A stretch of DNA of 64,000 nt from Clostridiales bacterium DTU070 (lineage in GTDB: Bacteria; Bacillota; Clostridia; DSM-8532). Of this stretch, positions 33,471 through 41,910 are shown in pieces. The position numbers and the translations under genes are program-made. Location of the stretch: the NCBI GenBank assembly GCA_001513105.1, contig LFSH01000062.1:33711-97710 (forward strand), read 5' to 3'. Numbering within the stretch: the stretch's first letter is position 1; the number at the start of each line of letters is the position of its first letter. The notes beneath the pieces are model-generated. The model made no database searches and was not told the origin of the DNA. It saw only the letters and a list, made by a program, of their open reading frames with translations.

Positions 33471-34178
33471 TCAGGGTTTTCCCTTATCAATCCCCCAGCT
33501 GGCGTCAGACATTTGCTCATAGACCTCTCGTGGGAACAAAAGCTGATTCAGCTTCTGCATTGTTTTATCCGTAATGCTTCCGTCGGCAAACTCCGAGCCT
33601 GCAGTTTTCACTGCCTGTAAATATTCATTCGTCCGTTCGCGTAATTCGGGCACACTGAATAATTCCCCCTGCCCGCAAAAAATTGATGTAAAGTTGTTTT
33701 TGCCGTAAATCCTGTCAAACTGTGCAATTACGGAATTATAGTTCCCCTCTGCCGTATAAAACCCGCAGGTGGAAATAAGTACATATCGCTTGCCGCTCAT
33801 ATCATACCTGTATTCATGACCGCCCGAGGGAGCGTTTCTGTCCATGAACGGCAAAAGCATGGGCAGCTGACGATCGATGAGCATTTTCAGGCGTGACGGC
33901 AAGCTGTAATAATAAAGCGGAAAACTCCAGATTACCACGTCGGCTATAAGCAGCTTATTGATAATACCAGGCATATCATCATCGAACACGCATTTTCCGG
34001 GCGTTTTATACCAGCAGTAAAAACATCCCCTGCAATCGTGGATATTAAGTTTGCTGACATTAAGTATTTCAATGTTTGCGGCTGTTCGTTCCGAAATACC
34101 TTCCAAAAAGGCATTCGTTAATTTCAGGGTATTACTGTTTTCACACTTTGGACTTCCATTTAAAACCAGGATATTCAT
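33471..34178 (-). CDS. NAD(P)H-dependent FMN reductase-like flavoprotein
   Basis: A 235-residue flavodoxin-fold oxidoreductase. It has the FMN-binding start MNILVLNGSPKCENSNTLKL, a CRGCFYCWYKTPGKC segment with four Cys that may bind a metal or cluster, and VVIWSFPLYYYSLPS, the FMN loop. This resembles the iron-sulfur flavoprotein/multimeric flavodoxin WrbA-like group; the electron partner is unknown. ATG 34178 is behind GGAAG; the track's start 39 bases upstream is rejected. Confidence 0.85.
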   Translation of the reverse strand: MNILVLNGSPKCENSNTLKLTNAFLEGISERTAANIEILNVSKLNIHDCRGCFYCWYKTPGKCVFDDDMPGIINKLLIADVVIWSFPLYYYSLPSRLKMLIDRQLPMLLPFMDRNAPSGGHEYRYDMSGKRYVLISTCGFYTAEGNYNSVIAQFDRIYGKNNFTSIFCGQGELFSVPELRERTNEYLQAVKTAGSEFADGSITDKTMQKLNQLLFPREVYEQMSDASWGIDKGKP

Positions 34179-34345
34179 ATTAATTCTTCCAACTTTCTTA
34201 TGCGGTTTTCCGCCCATTCATAGCACATCCTGACACAGATGAAGCCAAAATCGGCTGTGAACTGCCATTACAAAACGTTATTGCCAGGAACGGCGGATGC
34301 ATATTCTTTTGAAACCGGGCTGTTATAAACATATAAGCGGAATAG

Positions 34346-34375
34346 CATGTTTTTATGCTATAACTGTTTTATTAT
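34346..34375 (-). other. Leader of the flavoprotein gene with small hairpin
   Basis: The leader of about 200 nt (34179-34376) holds no gene. Near its 5' end ATAGCAT and ATGCTAT form a hairpin around AAAAAC. No known riboswitch motif was recognised. Confidence 0.35.
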
Positions 34376-34382
34376 TTATACT

Positions 34383-34410
34383 ATTATAACTGAAAAAGTA
34401 AATATGACAA
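34383..34410 (-). promoter_or_regulatory. Probable promoter of the flavoprotein gene
   Basis: On the minus strand TTGTCA (34405-34410) and TATAAT (34383-34388) are 16 bp apart. Confidence 0.6.
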
Positions 34411-34644
34411 TAACAATTTTAACCGGGTATGAATGGGTAAAACGGGCTGCTAAACTGTTTCTGAAAAAGGTTTGGTCAAAGCAAGGTACCTGTTTTACAT
34501 ACGGGTGACGGCAGGAAAATGCAATGAGTTATTGAAAACTAAGACTCAACGCTGCAGTATAAAAAAAGGCTGTAACTCCGTTATGCAAATTGAATACGGA
34601 TAAGCGGGAAGTTCTAAATGACCGCAAAATCGAAAAGATGAGGT
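34411..34644. other. Intergenic region, nothing identified
   Basis: No ORF with a ribosome site, RNA gene or repeat was recognised between the flavoprotein promoter and the tRNA terminator. Confidence 0.4.
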
Positions 34645-34685
34645 AAAAAAATATCCGAATGAACCATATAACAGTTCGTCCGGAT
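34645..34685 (-). terminator. Terminator of tRNA-Leu
   Basis: On the minus strand ATCCG and GAAC pair with GTTC-like and CGGAT segments around TGTTATAT, followed by seven Ts. Confidence 0.7.
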
Positions 34686-34694
34686 ATTGCCTTA

Positions 34695-34779
34695 TGGTGC
34701 GAGTGATGGGACTTGAACCCATACGCCATTCGACACACGCCCCTCAAACGTGCCTGTCTGCCAATTCCAGCACACTCGC
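34695..34779 (-). tRNA. tRNA-Leu (anticodon GAG)
   Basis: Minus-strand cloverleaf: acceptor GCGAGTG pairs with CACTCGC, discriminator A and an encoded CCA. The anticodon stem CACGT/GCGTG encloses the loop TTGAGGG, giving GAG, which reads CUC and CUU. A long variable arm (class II) and TTCAAGT in the T loop fit tRNA-Leu. It stands alone with its own promoter and terminator. Confidence 0.93.
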
Positions 34780-34807
34780 ATATTTTAAAATTGTAACAGC
34801 AGAATTT

Positions 34808-34836
34808 ATTATACTAAGGAACATATAAAGTGTCAA
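34808..34836 (-). promoter_or_regulatory. Promoter of tRNA-Leu
   Basis: On the minus strand a perfect TTGACA (34831-34836) and a perfect TATAAT (34808-34813) are 17 bp apart. Confidence 0.9.
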
Positions 34837-35213
34837 GTGGTTTTTTTCTCTTCTGAAGCCCTGGTCTTGAGCCTTATTTGAAAAAGTAAATTCCATTCCG
34901 GCTTCAACGATAGCTGAAATTAGACAGCATACCTGGGAAAACGGGTAATGCAGAGCATTCTTATACCTTATTCAAATTATTATCAGGCAGTTACGGTTTG
35001 AAAACATGAAAAAAATGGTTTATGATAAAAAAGGAACATCAATGATCATGACAGAACGAAAGAAGGCGGTTTATCAAGGAATCAAATCATGTCGGTTAAG
35101 GAAGTGAATTCTGTATTCAGAAACAAGTTGATCAATGTTCCGTATTCCATATTATTATAGAGGATTTACAGGTGCAGCTTAGATGATAATTACTTTTTAC
35201 GGAGGTATATACC
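34837..35213. other. Intergenic region before the oxidoreductase gene
   Basis: About 375 bases without a supported gene. A weak promoter-like TTGATC...TATTAT pair lies at about 35129-35155 before the flavoenzyme gene. Confidence 0.35.
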
Positions 35214-36440
35214 ATGAGAGACAATTATTCAGGCAGTTCAAGGCGGATTCTGATTATCGGAAACGGTGCGGCAGGGTTTTCTGCAGCAAAGGCAGCCAGG
35301 TCACAGGATCCGGATGCTGAAATAATTATGTTTGGTAGGGATAACCGGTTGCCGTATTACAGGCTCCGGTTATGCGATTACATTGGAAAAAGCGTAAATT
35401 ATGATGATCTTAAAATAAGCAGTGAGGAATGGTTTGAAAAAAACAGGATTAGGGCAGAGATATCCTCAGAAGTTACAGCAATAGATTCAAAAGCCGGAAA
35501 AATCAGAACCAACGGAAAAGAGTACGGTTATGACAGCCTGGTACTGGCCACCGGAAGCAAACCGCTGATGCCTCCGCTGAAAGGCAGAGAACTCTCGAGG
35601 ATACATACCATATGGACCATTGAGGATGTTGTCGGGCTGAACAACAGTCTTCAGGATGCCAAAAGAGTTGTGGTTATCGGGGGCGGGCTGCTTGGGCTTG
35701 AGGCTGCGTACAAAATTTCTGAAATGGGTATTGACGTGTCCCTTATTGAAAATATGCCGAGGCTTCTGCCCAAACAACTTGATGAAGAAGGCTCGGAAAT
35801 ATTTGAAGAGAAGGTGAAGAGCCTGGGTATCTCAGTGTTATGCGGCAAAACTGTAACAGGGTTTGAGGGAGATTTCAACGAAAATGTTAAACAGGTTTGT
35901 ATGGCAGACGATACGTTGCTCGAAGCAGATGCCGTTGTCGTAGCAGTCGGCGTTTCACCCAATATTGACATATTCCGGAATAATGGCATCAGTATGAACC
36001 GTTTTCTGAATGTTAATGAGAGAATGGAAACAAGCACGAAAGATATATATGCGGCAGGTGATATTGCATGCGTCAACGGAAAATGGTCGGGACAATGGTC
36101 GGCGGCCAACAGGCAGGGACAGGTCGCAGGAGCAAATGCTGCCGGAGGTAATGCCGTGTACGAAACTGCTGATATTCCATACATACTTGCCACAATGGGA
36201 ACAAGAGTGGTTTGCTCAGGTGATACCGGCATTATCCGGCAGGATGGATCTGACGCGGAATATAAAACAGAACGGAGGGTTGACAGGGATAAATTCAACT
36301 ATTCTAAACTTGTATTCCGTAACGGTTTATTTGCGGGATTTATTCTTGTTGGCGAACCTGCAAAATCATTCAATAAACTCCAGGCGCTGATAAATACCGG
36401 TGCAACTGCCGGAGATATCTATAAAATTCTGTATAACTGA
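35214..36440 (+). CDS. FAD-dependent oxidoreductase, NADH-rubredoxin oxidoreductase type
   Basis: A 408-residue pyridine nucleotide-disulfide oxidoreductase. It has the FAD motif IIGNGAAGFSAAKAA, ATGSKPLMPPL, the NAD motif VVIGGGLLGLEAA, and YAAGDIACVNG, the second FAD site. The layout and length match NADH-rubredoxin reductases and the N-terminal part of nitrite reductase large subunits. In anaerobes these enzymes feed electrons to rubredoxin for oxygen or peroxide removal. There is no rubredoxin beside it, so the partner is uncertain. The ribosome site is CGGAGGT. Confidence 0.85.
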   Translation: MRDNYSGSSRRILIIGNGAAGFSAAKAARSQDPDAEIIMFGRDNRLPYYRLRLCDYIGKSVNYDDLKISSEEWFEKNRIRAEISSEVTAIDSKAGKIRTNGKEYGYDSLVLATGSKPLMPPLKGRELSRIHTIWTIEDVVGLNNSLQDAKRVVVIGGGLLGLEAAYKISEMGIDVSLIENMPRLLPKQLDEEGSEIFEEKVKSLGISVLCGKTVTGFEGDFNENVKQVCMADDTLLEADAVVVAVGVSPNIDIFRNNGISMNRFLNVNERMETSTKDIYAAGDIACVNGKWSGQWSAANRQGQVAGANAAGGNAVYETADIPYILATMGTRVVCSGDTGIIRQDGSDAEYKTERRVDRDKFNYSKLVFRNGLFAGFILVGEPAKSFNKLQALINTGATAGDIYKILYN

Positions 36441-36849
36441 AGGGTTGACTGAAACTTGGCATGGCAGGGAAAGAATTATGCCCTTGGAAAACCCGCTGCC
36501 TGTTCCCGTGAACAGACTGAGGCAATAGAAAAAGAATAGCATATACCGTGAACCTGGTTTTGGGAAAAACATGTTGGTTGTAAGTTTACCGTAATGAATT
36601 GTTATAATATATAATTGACAGGCCTTTTGAAATCAAAGGCCTGTACTTGTTAATAAAGCAACAGGTGATACAGAAAGGACATGTGCGGCAAACTATACTA
36701 CTATCCAGGCAATCGTCTTGGCGGAATAAGTATGGTACAATAGGGACATATAAGACTGATTGAGGAGCTGGAGTAACCCGCGGTTAAAAATACTGCCGGC
36801 GGATATGAAGAAATAATAAACACGGTTTCCTGAAGGAGAAATTGCAAAT
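36441..36849. other. Intergenic region with a strong hairpin
   Basis: No gene. ACAGGCCTTT (36618-36627) pairs with AAAGGCCTGT (36635-36644) around TGAAATC; no U tract follows. An extended -10 (TGGTACAAT, 36733-36741) may be the promoter of the zinc-ribbon gene. Confidence 0.45.
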
Positions 36850-37221
36850 ATGTTTTTTATAGCATTCTTTGGCATACAGGACAGGGAAAAACACCTGGGA
36901 AAGTGCAGCAATATCATATGTCCTTCATGCGGAAAACTGTCAAGGTACGAAATCCATAAGTACTACAGGTATTTCCATATTTTTTTCATACCTGCTTTCA
37001 GATGGAACGTAAAGTATATTGTAAAAATACCATGCTGCGGCAGCCTTTTTGAGCTTGATCCTGCAATCGGCAGGGAGTTTGAGAAAAACCCCGGCACAGA
37101 AATAAGGGAGGAAAACCTGCAAAGGGTTAACAGTTATTCACCGTTCAGGCATTGCTTAAACTGTAATGCCAACGTACCTCCGGATTTTAACTATTGCCCG
37201 TACTGCGGCGCGAAACTGTAG
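36850..37221 (+). CDS. Zinc-ribbon protein
   Basis: A 123-residue protein with an N-terminal CPSCGK pair, a CC pair in KIPCCGSLFELD and a C-terminal zinc ribbon CLNCNANVPPDFNYCPYCGAKL. The first part resembles the zinc-ribbon (zinc_ribbon_15-like) proteins often annotated in Clostridia, whose role is unknown. A hydrophobic aromatic segment (about 40-55, YFHIFFIPAF) may contact a membrane. ATG is behind GAAGGAGA. Confidence 0.75.
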   Translation: MFFIAFFGIQDREKHLGKCSNIICPSCGKLSRYEIHKYYRYFHIFFIPAFRWNVKYIVKIPCCGSLFELDPAIGREFEKNPGTEIREENLQRVNSYSPFRHCLNCNANVPPDFNYCPYCGAKL

Positions 37222-37466
37222 CTTCCCTGAAATATATTCCGGGTAATGTCTTTAATACCTGTCAGTATAAGATATTTTGGATAATTGCTGTAATGGTTCG
37301 TCATTTATATACAGATTAAATGAAAATGAAAAACCATTTTAATGTTTAGGGCCTGTGAATAAGAGTAACGGATAAAGAAATGGCTTATCAGTTCGGAAAA
37401 CATCCTGTCTGACAGTCAGGGGATTTTGTTCAGTAATTGGTTGGGTTGCCTGCATTTCATAATACT

Positions 37467-37793
37467 CTACCTTAATATGGGTATGTAAATGAATACAACG
37501 GTGCCTTTGTCCTGAATACTCCGTATCCGTATACCGTACTGTTCGCCATAGATTAGCTTAAGCCTTTTGTTTGTATTGAACAGGCCGATATGATCGGAGA
37601 AATCTTCGCTGGATTCAAGTTTCAGTTTAATTTTCTTCAGTTTTTCAGGCGGTATTCCAGCTCCGTTGTCGGTTACAAATATCCTTAAATGCGATGAGGC
37701 TTTTTTATTTTAATCCTGATAAAACATTTTGAATCTTTTTTTTTAATCCCATGGTAGATGCAGTTTTCTACCAAGGGCTGAAAAAAAAGTTGC
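37467..37793 (-). pseudogene. Remnant of a YesM-type sensor histidine kinase (C-terminal ATPase part)
   Basis: Not in the ORF track. Translating the minus strand gives LFFQPLVENCIYHGIKKK, then, after a one-base frameshift, IFVTDNGAGIPPEKLKKI and IGLFNTNKRLKLIYGEQYGI followed by GTVVFIYIPIL. These are the N box, G1 box and tail of the HATPase domain in YesM/LytS-like kinases. The shift is in an A-run (AAAAAA; seven As would restore the frame). The protein is cut off at the A8/T8 run at 37781-37788, where the GH105-like gene begins on the other strand. Non-functional. Confidence 0.85.
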
Positions 37794-37806
37794 TTATGCG
37801 TTTGCA

Positions 37807-39744
37807 ATGCTTTGGTGTGATGACGATTGCGAGGTTGATGTGTCCTTAGCCTTCAAATCTCCGACATTTCTTTTTGTAAACGGGAAACTGCAGTGCCGTT
37901 CACAAATAGAGGAAGAGAGATTCCGTAATGTTCCGGGGATATTGAAAATATCACTTGCCAGGGGGTGGAACAGCTTCCTCGTAAAAAGCATGAAGACGCC
38001 TGCAGGTTTTGGTTGTATTATTGGTTCCAAAAGCAGTAAGTGGTATCCGCTTCATTTCATGTCACCGTTCAGGGAAAGGTACGGCCAGGGCGGATGGGTG
38101 TATTCTGAACCGGCTGATTTTGATAAATGCCCTGATGAAGAGAGCATGGATATTCAAATGGCTGAAGACGCCACAGGACTTAAATGGTACCCTGAACTTG
38201 AATGGGAAGAAAATGAAACAAAAAAGCCTGTATTTTCCCGTATTTTCGGCCATGAGGAAGGGGTTGCGGCTTATGGATGGACCAGGCTGTTTATCTCCGG
38301 ACGCAGCGGCAGTGTTTCGTTTGCAGGGAAGACATCAGGTCCGGTAAAAATCTGGATTGACAATCAGAAAGCATTTTGCACGGAGAATGCAGGAAACATT
38401 AAATTCAGCAAGAATCTCAGTCACGGTGCCCACGATATTCTTGTTGAGTCGTACAAGGGTTCAAAAGGATGGGGCTTTACTCTGGCAGCGCTTGTAAACG
38501 GAAAACTGAAGGATTTTGAAAAGCCCTGCGATGTAAAAGGAACAAGGGACAATTGGCTCTATCTTGGGCCGTTTGACTCTCCTTTGCTTGTTCCGCCGGA
38601 TGAAATAACAGATATGTACAGGGTGTTTGGCAGCAGCGGAAAAAGCGTGTACTGGTGTCTTGACAAACCGGGGTTCCGTGTAAGGCCGTATCTTGAAAAC
38701 AGGCTGTACGGAAAGTGGCATTACCACCTGGGGGTTACATTGTACGGCCTTATCCGTGTGTCCGGACTGCTTAACCGGGAGGATATAAAAAACTATACTT
38801 TAAACCATACTGATGAATGTGTCAAAATGTTTGATTATTCACGGTTTGATCGTGAGGAATACGGTTACCAGTCACTAAACCACCAGGTGGTTGAAATTGA
38901 CTCCCTTGATGACTGCGGTTCTTTCGGTGCGACTTTGATAGAACTGTACCGTAACACGGGAAAAGAGATTTATCTGCCGCTGATTGAAAAAATAGCCGAT
39001 TACATTTCAAACCGCCAGATGAGAAAAGAGGACGGTGCCTTCTGCAGGGGAGACAAAACCATATGGGCGGATGATCTTTATATGGGAACCCAGTTCCTTG
39101 CAAAATACTATTCCCTGACCCGAAAGGAAAGCTGTATTGATGATGCTGCACGTCAGTTCATGCTGTACAAGGATTATTTGTATATGCCTGAATACGGGGT
39201 CATGTCCCATGTTTACGATCTAAAATATGAAACGCCGACGTATGTGCCATGGGGCAGGGGAAACGGCTGGGTTTTGTTTTCCCTTTCTGAAGTCCTCGAA
39301 TCCGTGCCGAAGGAACACAAGGATTACGATAAGCTGCTCGGTTTTTATAAAGAGCTTTGCGAGGGCTGTCTTAAGCTGCAGGGTGAAAACGGATTATGGC
39401 ACCAGGTGCTTACAGATCCGGAATCCTATGAAGAAACATCCTGCACGGCTATGTTCACATATGCGTTTGCCAGGGGTATCCGTTACGGCTGGCTTGATGA
39501 TCCCGAACGTTATATTGATTCGGTTTACAAGGCGTGGGAAGGATTAATGCGTATCAGTATTGACTTTAACGGGAATGTACACGGAGTATGTCGCGGATCC
39601 AATTTCTCATACAGCAGCCATTATTACAAAAATGATTTGCTGTGGCTGACGAATGATACCCACGGGATAGGTATAGTTTTGCTGGCAGGGTATGAAACCG
39701 TTAAAATGGCGGAATTCTTATCTGAGCAATCAGGGGCTGATTGA
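37807..39744 (+). CDS. GH105-like glycoside hydrolase (unsaturated rhamnogalacturonyl hydrolase type), probably 5'-truncated
   Basis: A 645-residue protein. The C-terminal 400 residues are an (alpha/alpha)6 domain like GH105/GH88: FRVRPYLENRLYGKWHYHLG, DDCGSFGATLIEL, WADDLYMGTQFLAKY, PWGRGNGWVLFSLSEVLE and SCTAMFTYAFARGI. These remove unsaturated sugars from pectin fragments. The N-terminal 240 residues look like a beta-sandwich whose homologous frame runs upstream of the ATG (KKVAYAFAML), while no ribosome site precedes 37807. I think the native 5' end was lost in the deletion that also cut the kinase. It may be a pseudogene. Confidence 0.75.
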   Translation: MLWCDDDCEVDVSLAFKSPTFLFVNGKLQCRSQIEEERFRNVPGILKISLARGWNSFLVKSMKTPAGFGCIIGSKSSKWYPLHFMSPFRERYGQGGWVYSEPADFDKCPDEESMDIQMAEDATGLKWYPELEWEENETKKPVFSRIFGHEEGVAAYGWTRLFISGRSGSVSFAGKTSGPVKIWIDNQKAFCTENAGNIKFSKNLSHGAHDILVESYKGSKGWGFTLAALVNGKLKDFEKPCDVKGTRDNWLYLGPFDSPLLVPPDEITDMYRVFGSSGKSVYWCLDKPGFRVRPYLENRLYGKWHYHLGVTLYGLIRVSGLLNREDIKNYTLNHTDECVKMFDYSRFDREEYGYQSLNHQVVEIDSLDDCGSFGATLIELYRNTGKEIYLPLIEKIADYISNRQMRKEDGAFCRGDKTIWADDLYMGTQFLAKYYSLTRKESCIDDAARQFMLYKDYLYMPEYGVMSHVYDLKYETPTYVPWGRGNGWVLFSLSEVLESVPKEHKDYDKLLGFYKELCEGCLKLQGENGLWHQVLTDPESYEETSCTAMFTYAFARGIRYGWLDDPERYIDSVYKAWEGLMRISIDFNGNVHGVCRGSNFSYSSHYYKNDLLWLTNDTHGIGIVLLAGYETVKMAEFLSEQSGAD

Positions 39745-39988
39745 AATACATTTAATTCCGAGAAAATGAACCAATTATTTATGGGACAAACGCGGCCTTA
39801 TCATATTTTATCTTATAATCAAAGAAAGGATATTGGTCGTTGTACCGGAAGCAAACAGGGAAAGATAAAACGACACTGAATTTATTATTATCCTTTCTTG
39901 TTTGTTTATAATAATTCAAAGGTGGCAGTGAAGAATAAACAGCGGAAACATGGATCCATGTTATAAATTCAATAAGGTAAAAAAACAC

Positions 39989-40019
39989 TTGACCTGTAGT
40001 TGACTCCAGCATTTATACT
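39989..40019 (+). promoter_or_regulatory. MerR-type promoter and operator
   Basis: TTGACC (39989-39994) and TATACT (40014-40019) are 19 bp apart, the long spacer typical of MerR-activated promoters. The spacer holds the imperfect dyad CTGTAGTTGACTCCAG. Confidence 0.8.
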
Positions 40020-40037
40020 GTATTCAGGGTGATGAAT

Positions 40038-40428
40038 ATGTTAATAGGAGAGGTTTCCAGGAAATATAATATCGGGATAGAAACTCTCAGGTACTATGAT
40101 AAAATCGGGGTTACTTAAAGTTGAAAGAAAAAACAGCCAAAGGTACTATTCAGAGAAAGATATTGTCAGGCTGCAGAATATTATAGCAATGAAAGAAATG
40201 ATGTTCTATTTGGATGACATAAAAAGAATTCTGGAAATTGATGAGAGAATAGATAAAGGGTTGAAAGATAAATCCATAAACCCGAAGGATATTGAAATAC
40301 TGCTTAATGAAGTAAAGCAAAAGCAAACAGAATTAATGGAGAAAGAAAGAAAGCTGAAAAAGGTAAAGTGTCAGTTGGATGAAATCGTTAATAAGATAAT
40401 GGAGTTTAAAAGTGATGCAAATGATTAA
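40038..40428 (+). pseudogene. MerR-family regulator with a frameshift
   Basis: ATG 40038 starts MLIGEVSRKYNIGIETLRYY, the MerR helix-turn-helix, but stops after 26 codons at 40116. The +1 frame continues exactly where the family should: LLKVERKNSQRYYSEKDIVRLQNI, then a coiled coil. The break is at GGGG (40107-40110); three Gs would give KIGLLKVERKN in one frame. So either the gene is broken or the base is an error. Its own MerR-type promoter precedes it, and the aldo/keto reductase is its likely target. The track ORF at 40096 is the second half. Confidence 0.88.
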
Positions 40429-41584
40429 GAATGAGTTTTTCTGCAATCAGCCTATTTCCCCATTGGGCTATGGCTGTTATGCATTAAGCGGCGCTTATGG
40501 CTCAAGGCCGGAAGAAAGTGAAATGGTAAGAATTCTGCAATATGCCTATGAATCAGGTATAAAATTCTTTGATACTGCCGGCAGTTATTCAGATACCGAA
40601 GAGATTCTCGGCAGGGCGGTTAAGTCTTTCAGGCATGATGTCGTTATAGCGTCCAAAGTCGGAATTACTGAAGACAACAGGTTCAGCCTTTCCAGTGAAT
40701 TTATCAAATCCTCGTGCGAATCCAGCCTTAGGAAGCTGAAAACAGATTATATAGACATATACCAGGTTCATTATCATGATCCTGATACTTCAGCAGAAGA
40801 AGCCATTGAAGCATTGGAATCATTGAAAAAAGAGGGGAAGATCAGGTATTACGGAATAGGTCATTTGCCTCTGGATAAAACAAAAGAATATCTGGAGATA
40901 GGAAATGTATCTTTTGTTCTTGCAGAGATGAGCCCGGTTAATACCAGCCGGTATAAAGAGCTGTACCCGTTGAGAGAAAAATATAATTTTGATATTATTG
41001 CGTTCAGTATAACGGGCAGAGGTTTGCTGTCCGGAAAAATTAGTGAAAAAGTGGAATTTGGAAGTAATGATATCAGAAGCAAGGATCCGTTGTTCAGAAA
41101 GTCCAGGCTCGTCTCTGGCATAAATATAGCCGGGAAGTTGACGGATATAGGAAAGAAATATAATATGACACCGGCACAGGTAGCAATTCTGTGGACAATC
41201 CAAAACAGGGGAGTCATCACCGGCCTGACCGGACCTGTCAGAACAGCTCATCTTGAAGAAAACTGCCGTGTGCTGAACCTGTCACTGGACAAAGACAGCA
41301 TAAATGAAATAAATCAGTTTATAGAAAAAGAAGAAGACAGGATGAAAAAGATCATCCATGAAGAAATATGTACTATCCTGTCAACTCCATTTTCTGCTGA
41401 CTATGAAAAGGCATATAAAGATTTAATATATGCGATTGAACACTGTGTAGAGAGCCAGCTTATTCCGTATTGCTACGGAGTGGATATTTTTAAGAAAATA
41501 GAAGAGGACAGGGTTTCAGGCAATAAATCCCTGTACAGACTGAATGAAATCAGAAATGAATTAAAAGCCGGAATACAATTATAA
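40415..41584 (+). CDS. Aldo/keto reductase with C-terminal extension
   Basis: An NADPH-dependent reductase of 389 residues. It has the TIM-barrel motifs FFDTAGSYSDTEEILGRA with catalytic Asp and Tyr, IASKVG with Lys, DIYQVHYHDP with His, and TGLTGPVR. About 310 residues is usual; here about 75 more residues (EEDRMKKIIHEEIC... to the end), helical and charged, are of no type I recognise. ATG 40415 is 10 bases from TGGAG and overlaps the MerR gene, so the two form one unit. The substrate is unknown; MerR control suggests an electrophile or aldehyde. Confidence 0.88.
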   Translation: MQMIKNEFFCNQPISPLGYGCYALSGAYGSRPEESEMVRILQYAYESGIKFFDTAGSYSDTEEILGRAVKSFRHDVVIASKVGITEDNRFSLSSEFIKSSCESSLRKLKTDYIDIYQVHYHDPDTSAEEAIEALESLKKEGKIRYYGIGHLPLDKTKEYLEIGNVSFVLAEMSPVNTSRYKELYPLREKYNFDIIAFSITGRGLLSGKISEKVEFGSNDIRSKDPLFRKSRLVSGINIAGKLTDIGKKYNMTPAQVAILWTIQNRGVITGLTGPVRTAHLEENCRVLNLSLDKDSINEINQFIEKEEDRMKKIIHEEICTILSTPFSADYEKAYKDLIYAIEHCVESQLIPYCYGVDIFKKIEEDRVSGNKSLYRLNEIRNELKAGIQL

Positions 41585-41910
41585 ATAACGGCTGATACCT
41601 TTTTATTGGTTTTGCCATAGATACACAATATTCCGGCAAAACAGAAACAGTAACGGAAGGAAGTTAATGTACAGTTTTATCGGGTAAAAGCACTTAATGA
41701 GGTCAGTGTTTGGCAGCATGGTGAACTGCTTAAGATTAATAATGGTTACAGAAAGACACTATTGAATCAATGAAAATCTAATATTGAATAAGATTTTTCA
41801 ATCTGGTACAATTTAGTTAATGCGGTTTTGCGCTGCTTGTTCCGCAAGACCCCGGCCGATTGATACTGATTGGCCGTAAAAATTAAAATCTAAAGAAAAA
41901 GAGGATTGCT
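41585..41910. other. Intergenic region before the DUF624-like gene
   Basis: No gene seen. It contains the promoter at 41784-41812 and, in the leader, two dyads: GCGG...CCGC at about 41823-41846 and CGGCC...GGCCG at about 41854-41877. Confidence 0.4.
41784..41812 (+). promoter_or_regulatory. Probable promoter of the DUF624-like gene
   Basis: TTGAAT (41784-41789) and TACAAT (41807-41812) are 17 bp apart. Confidence 0.6.

Noticed and set aside
34695-34779. tRNA-Ser (reading the loop as TGA)
   Set aside because: A loop of TTGAGGG flanked by CACGT/GCGTG gives anticodon GAG and correct 5-bp pairing; shifting one base breaks the stem, and the rest is Leu-like.
36618-36644. Intrinsic terminator after the rubredoxin-reductase-like gene
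   Set aside because: The stem is strong but no U tract follows, and it is about 180 bases from the stop; reported only as a hairpin.
40096-40118. Programmed ribosomal frameshift in the MerR gene
   Set aside because: GGGG with no slippery heptamer or stimulating stem; a mutation or sequencing error is simpler.
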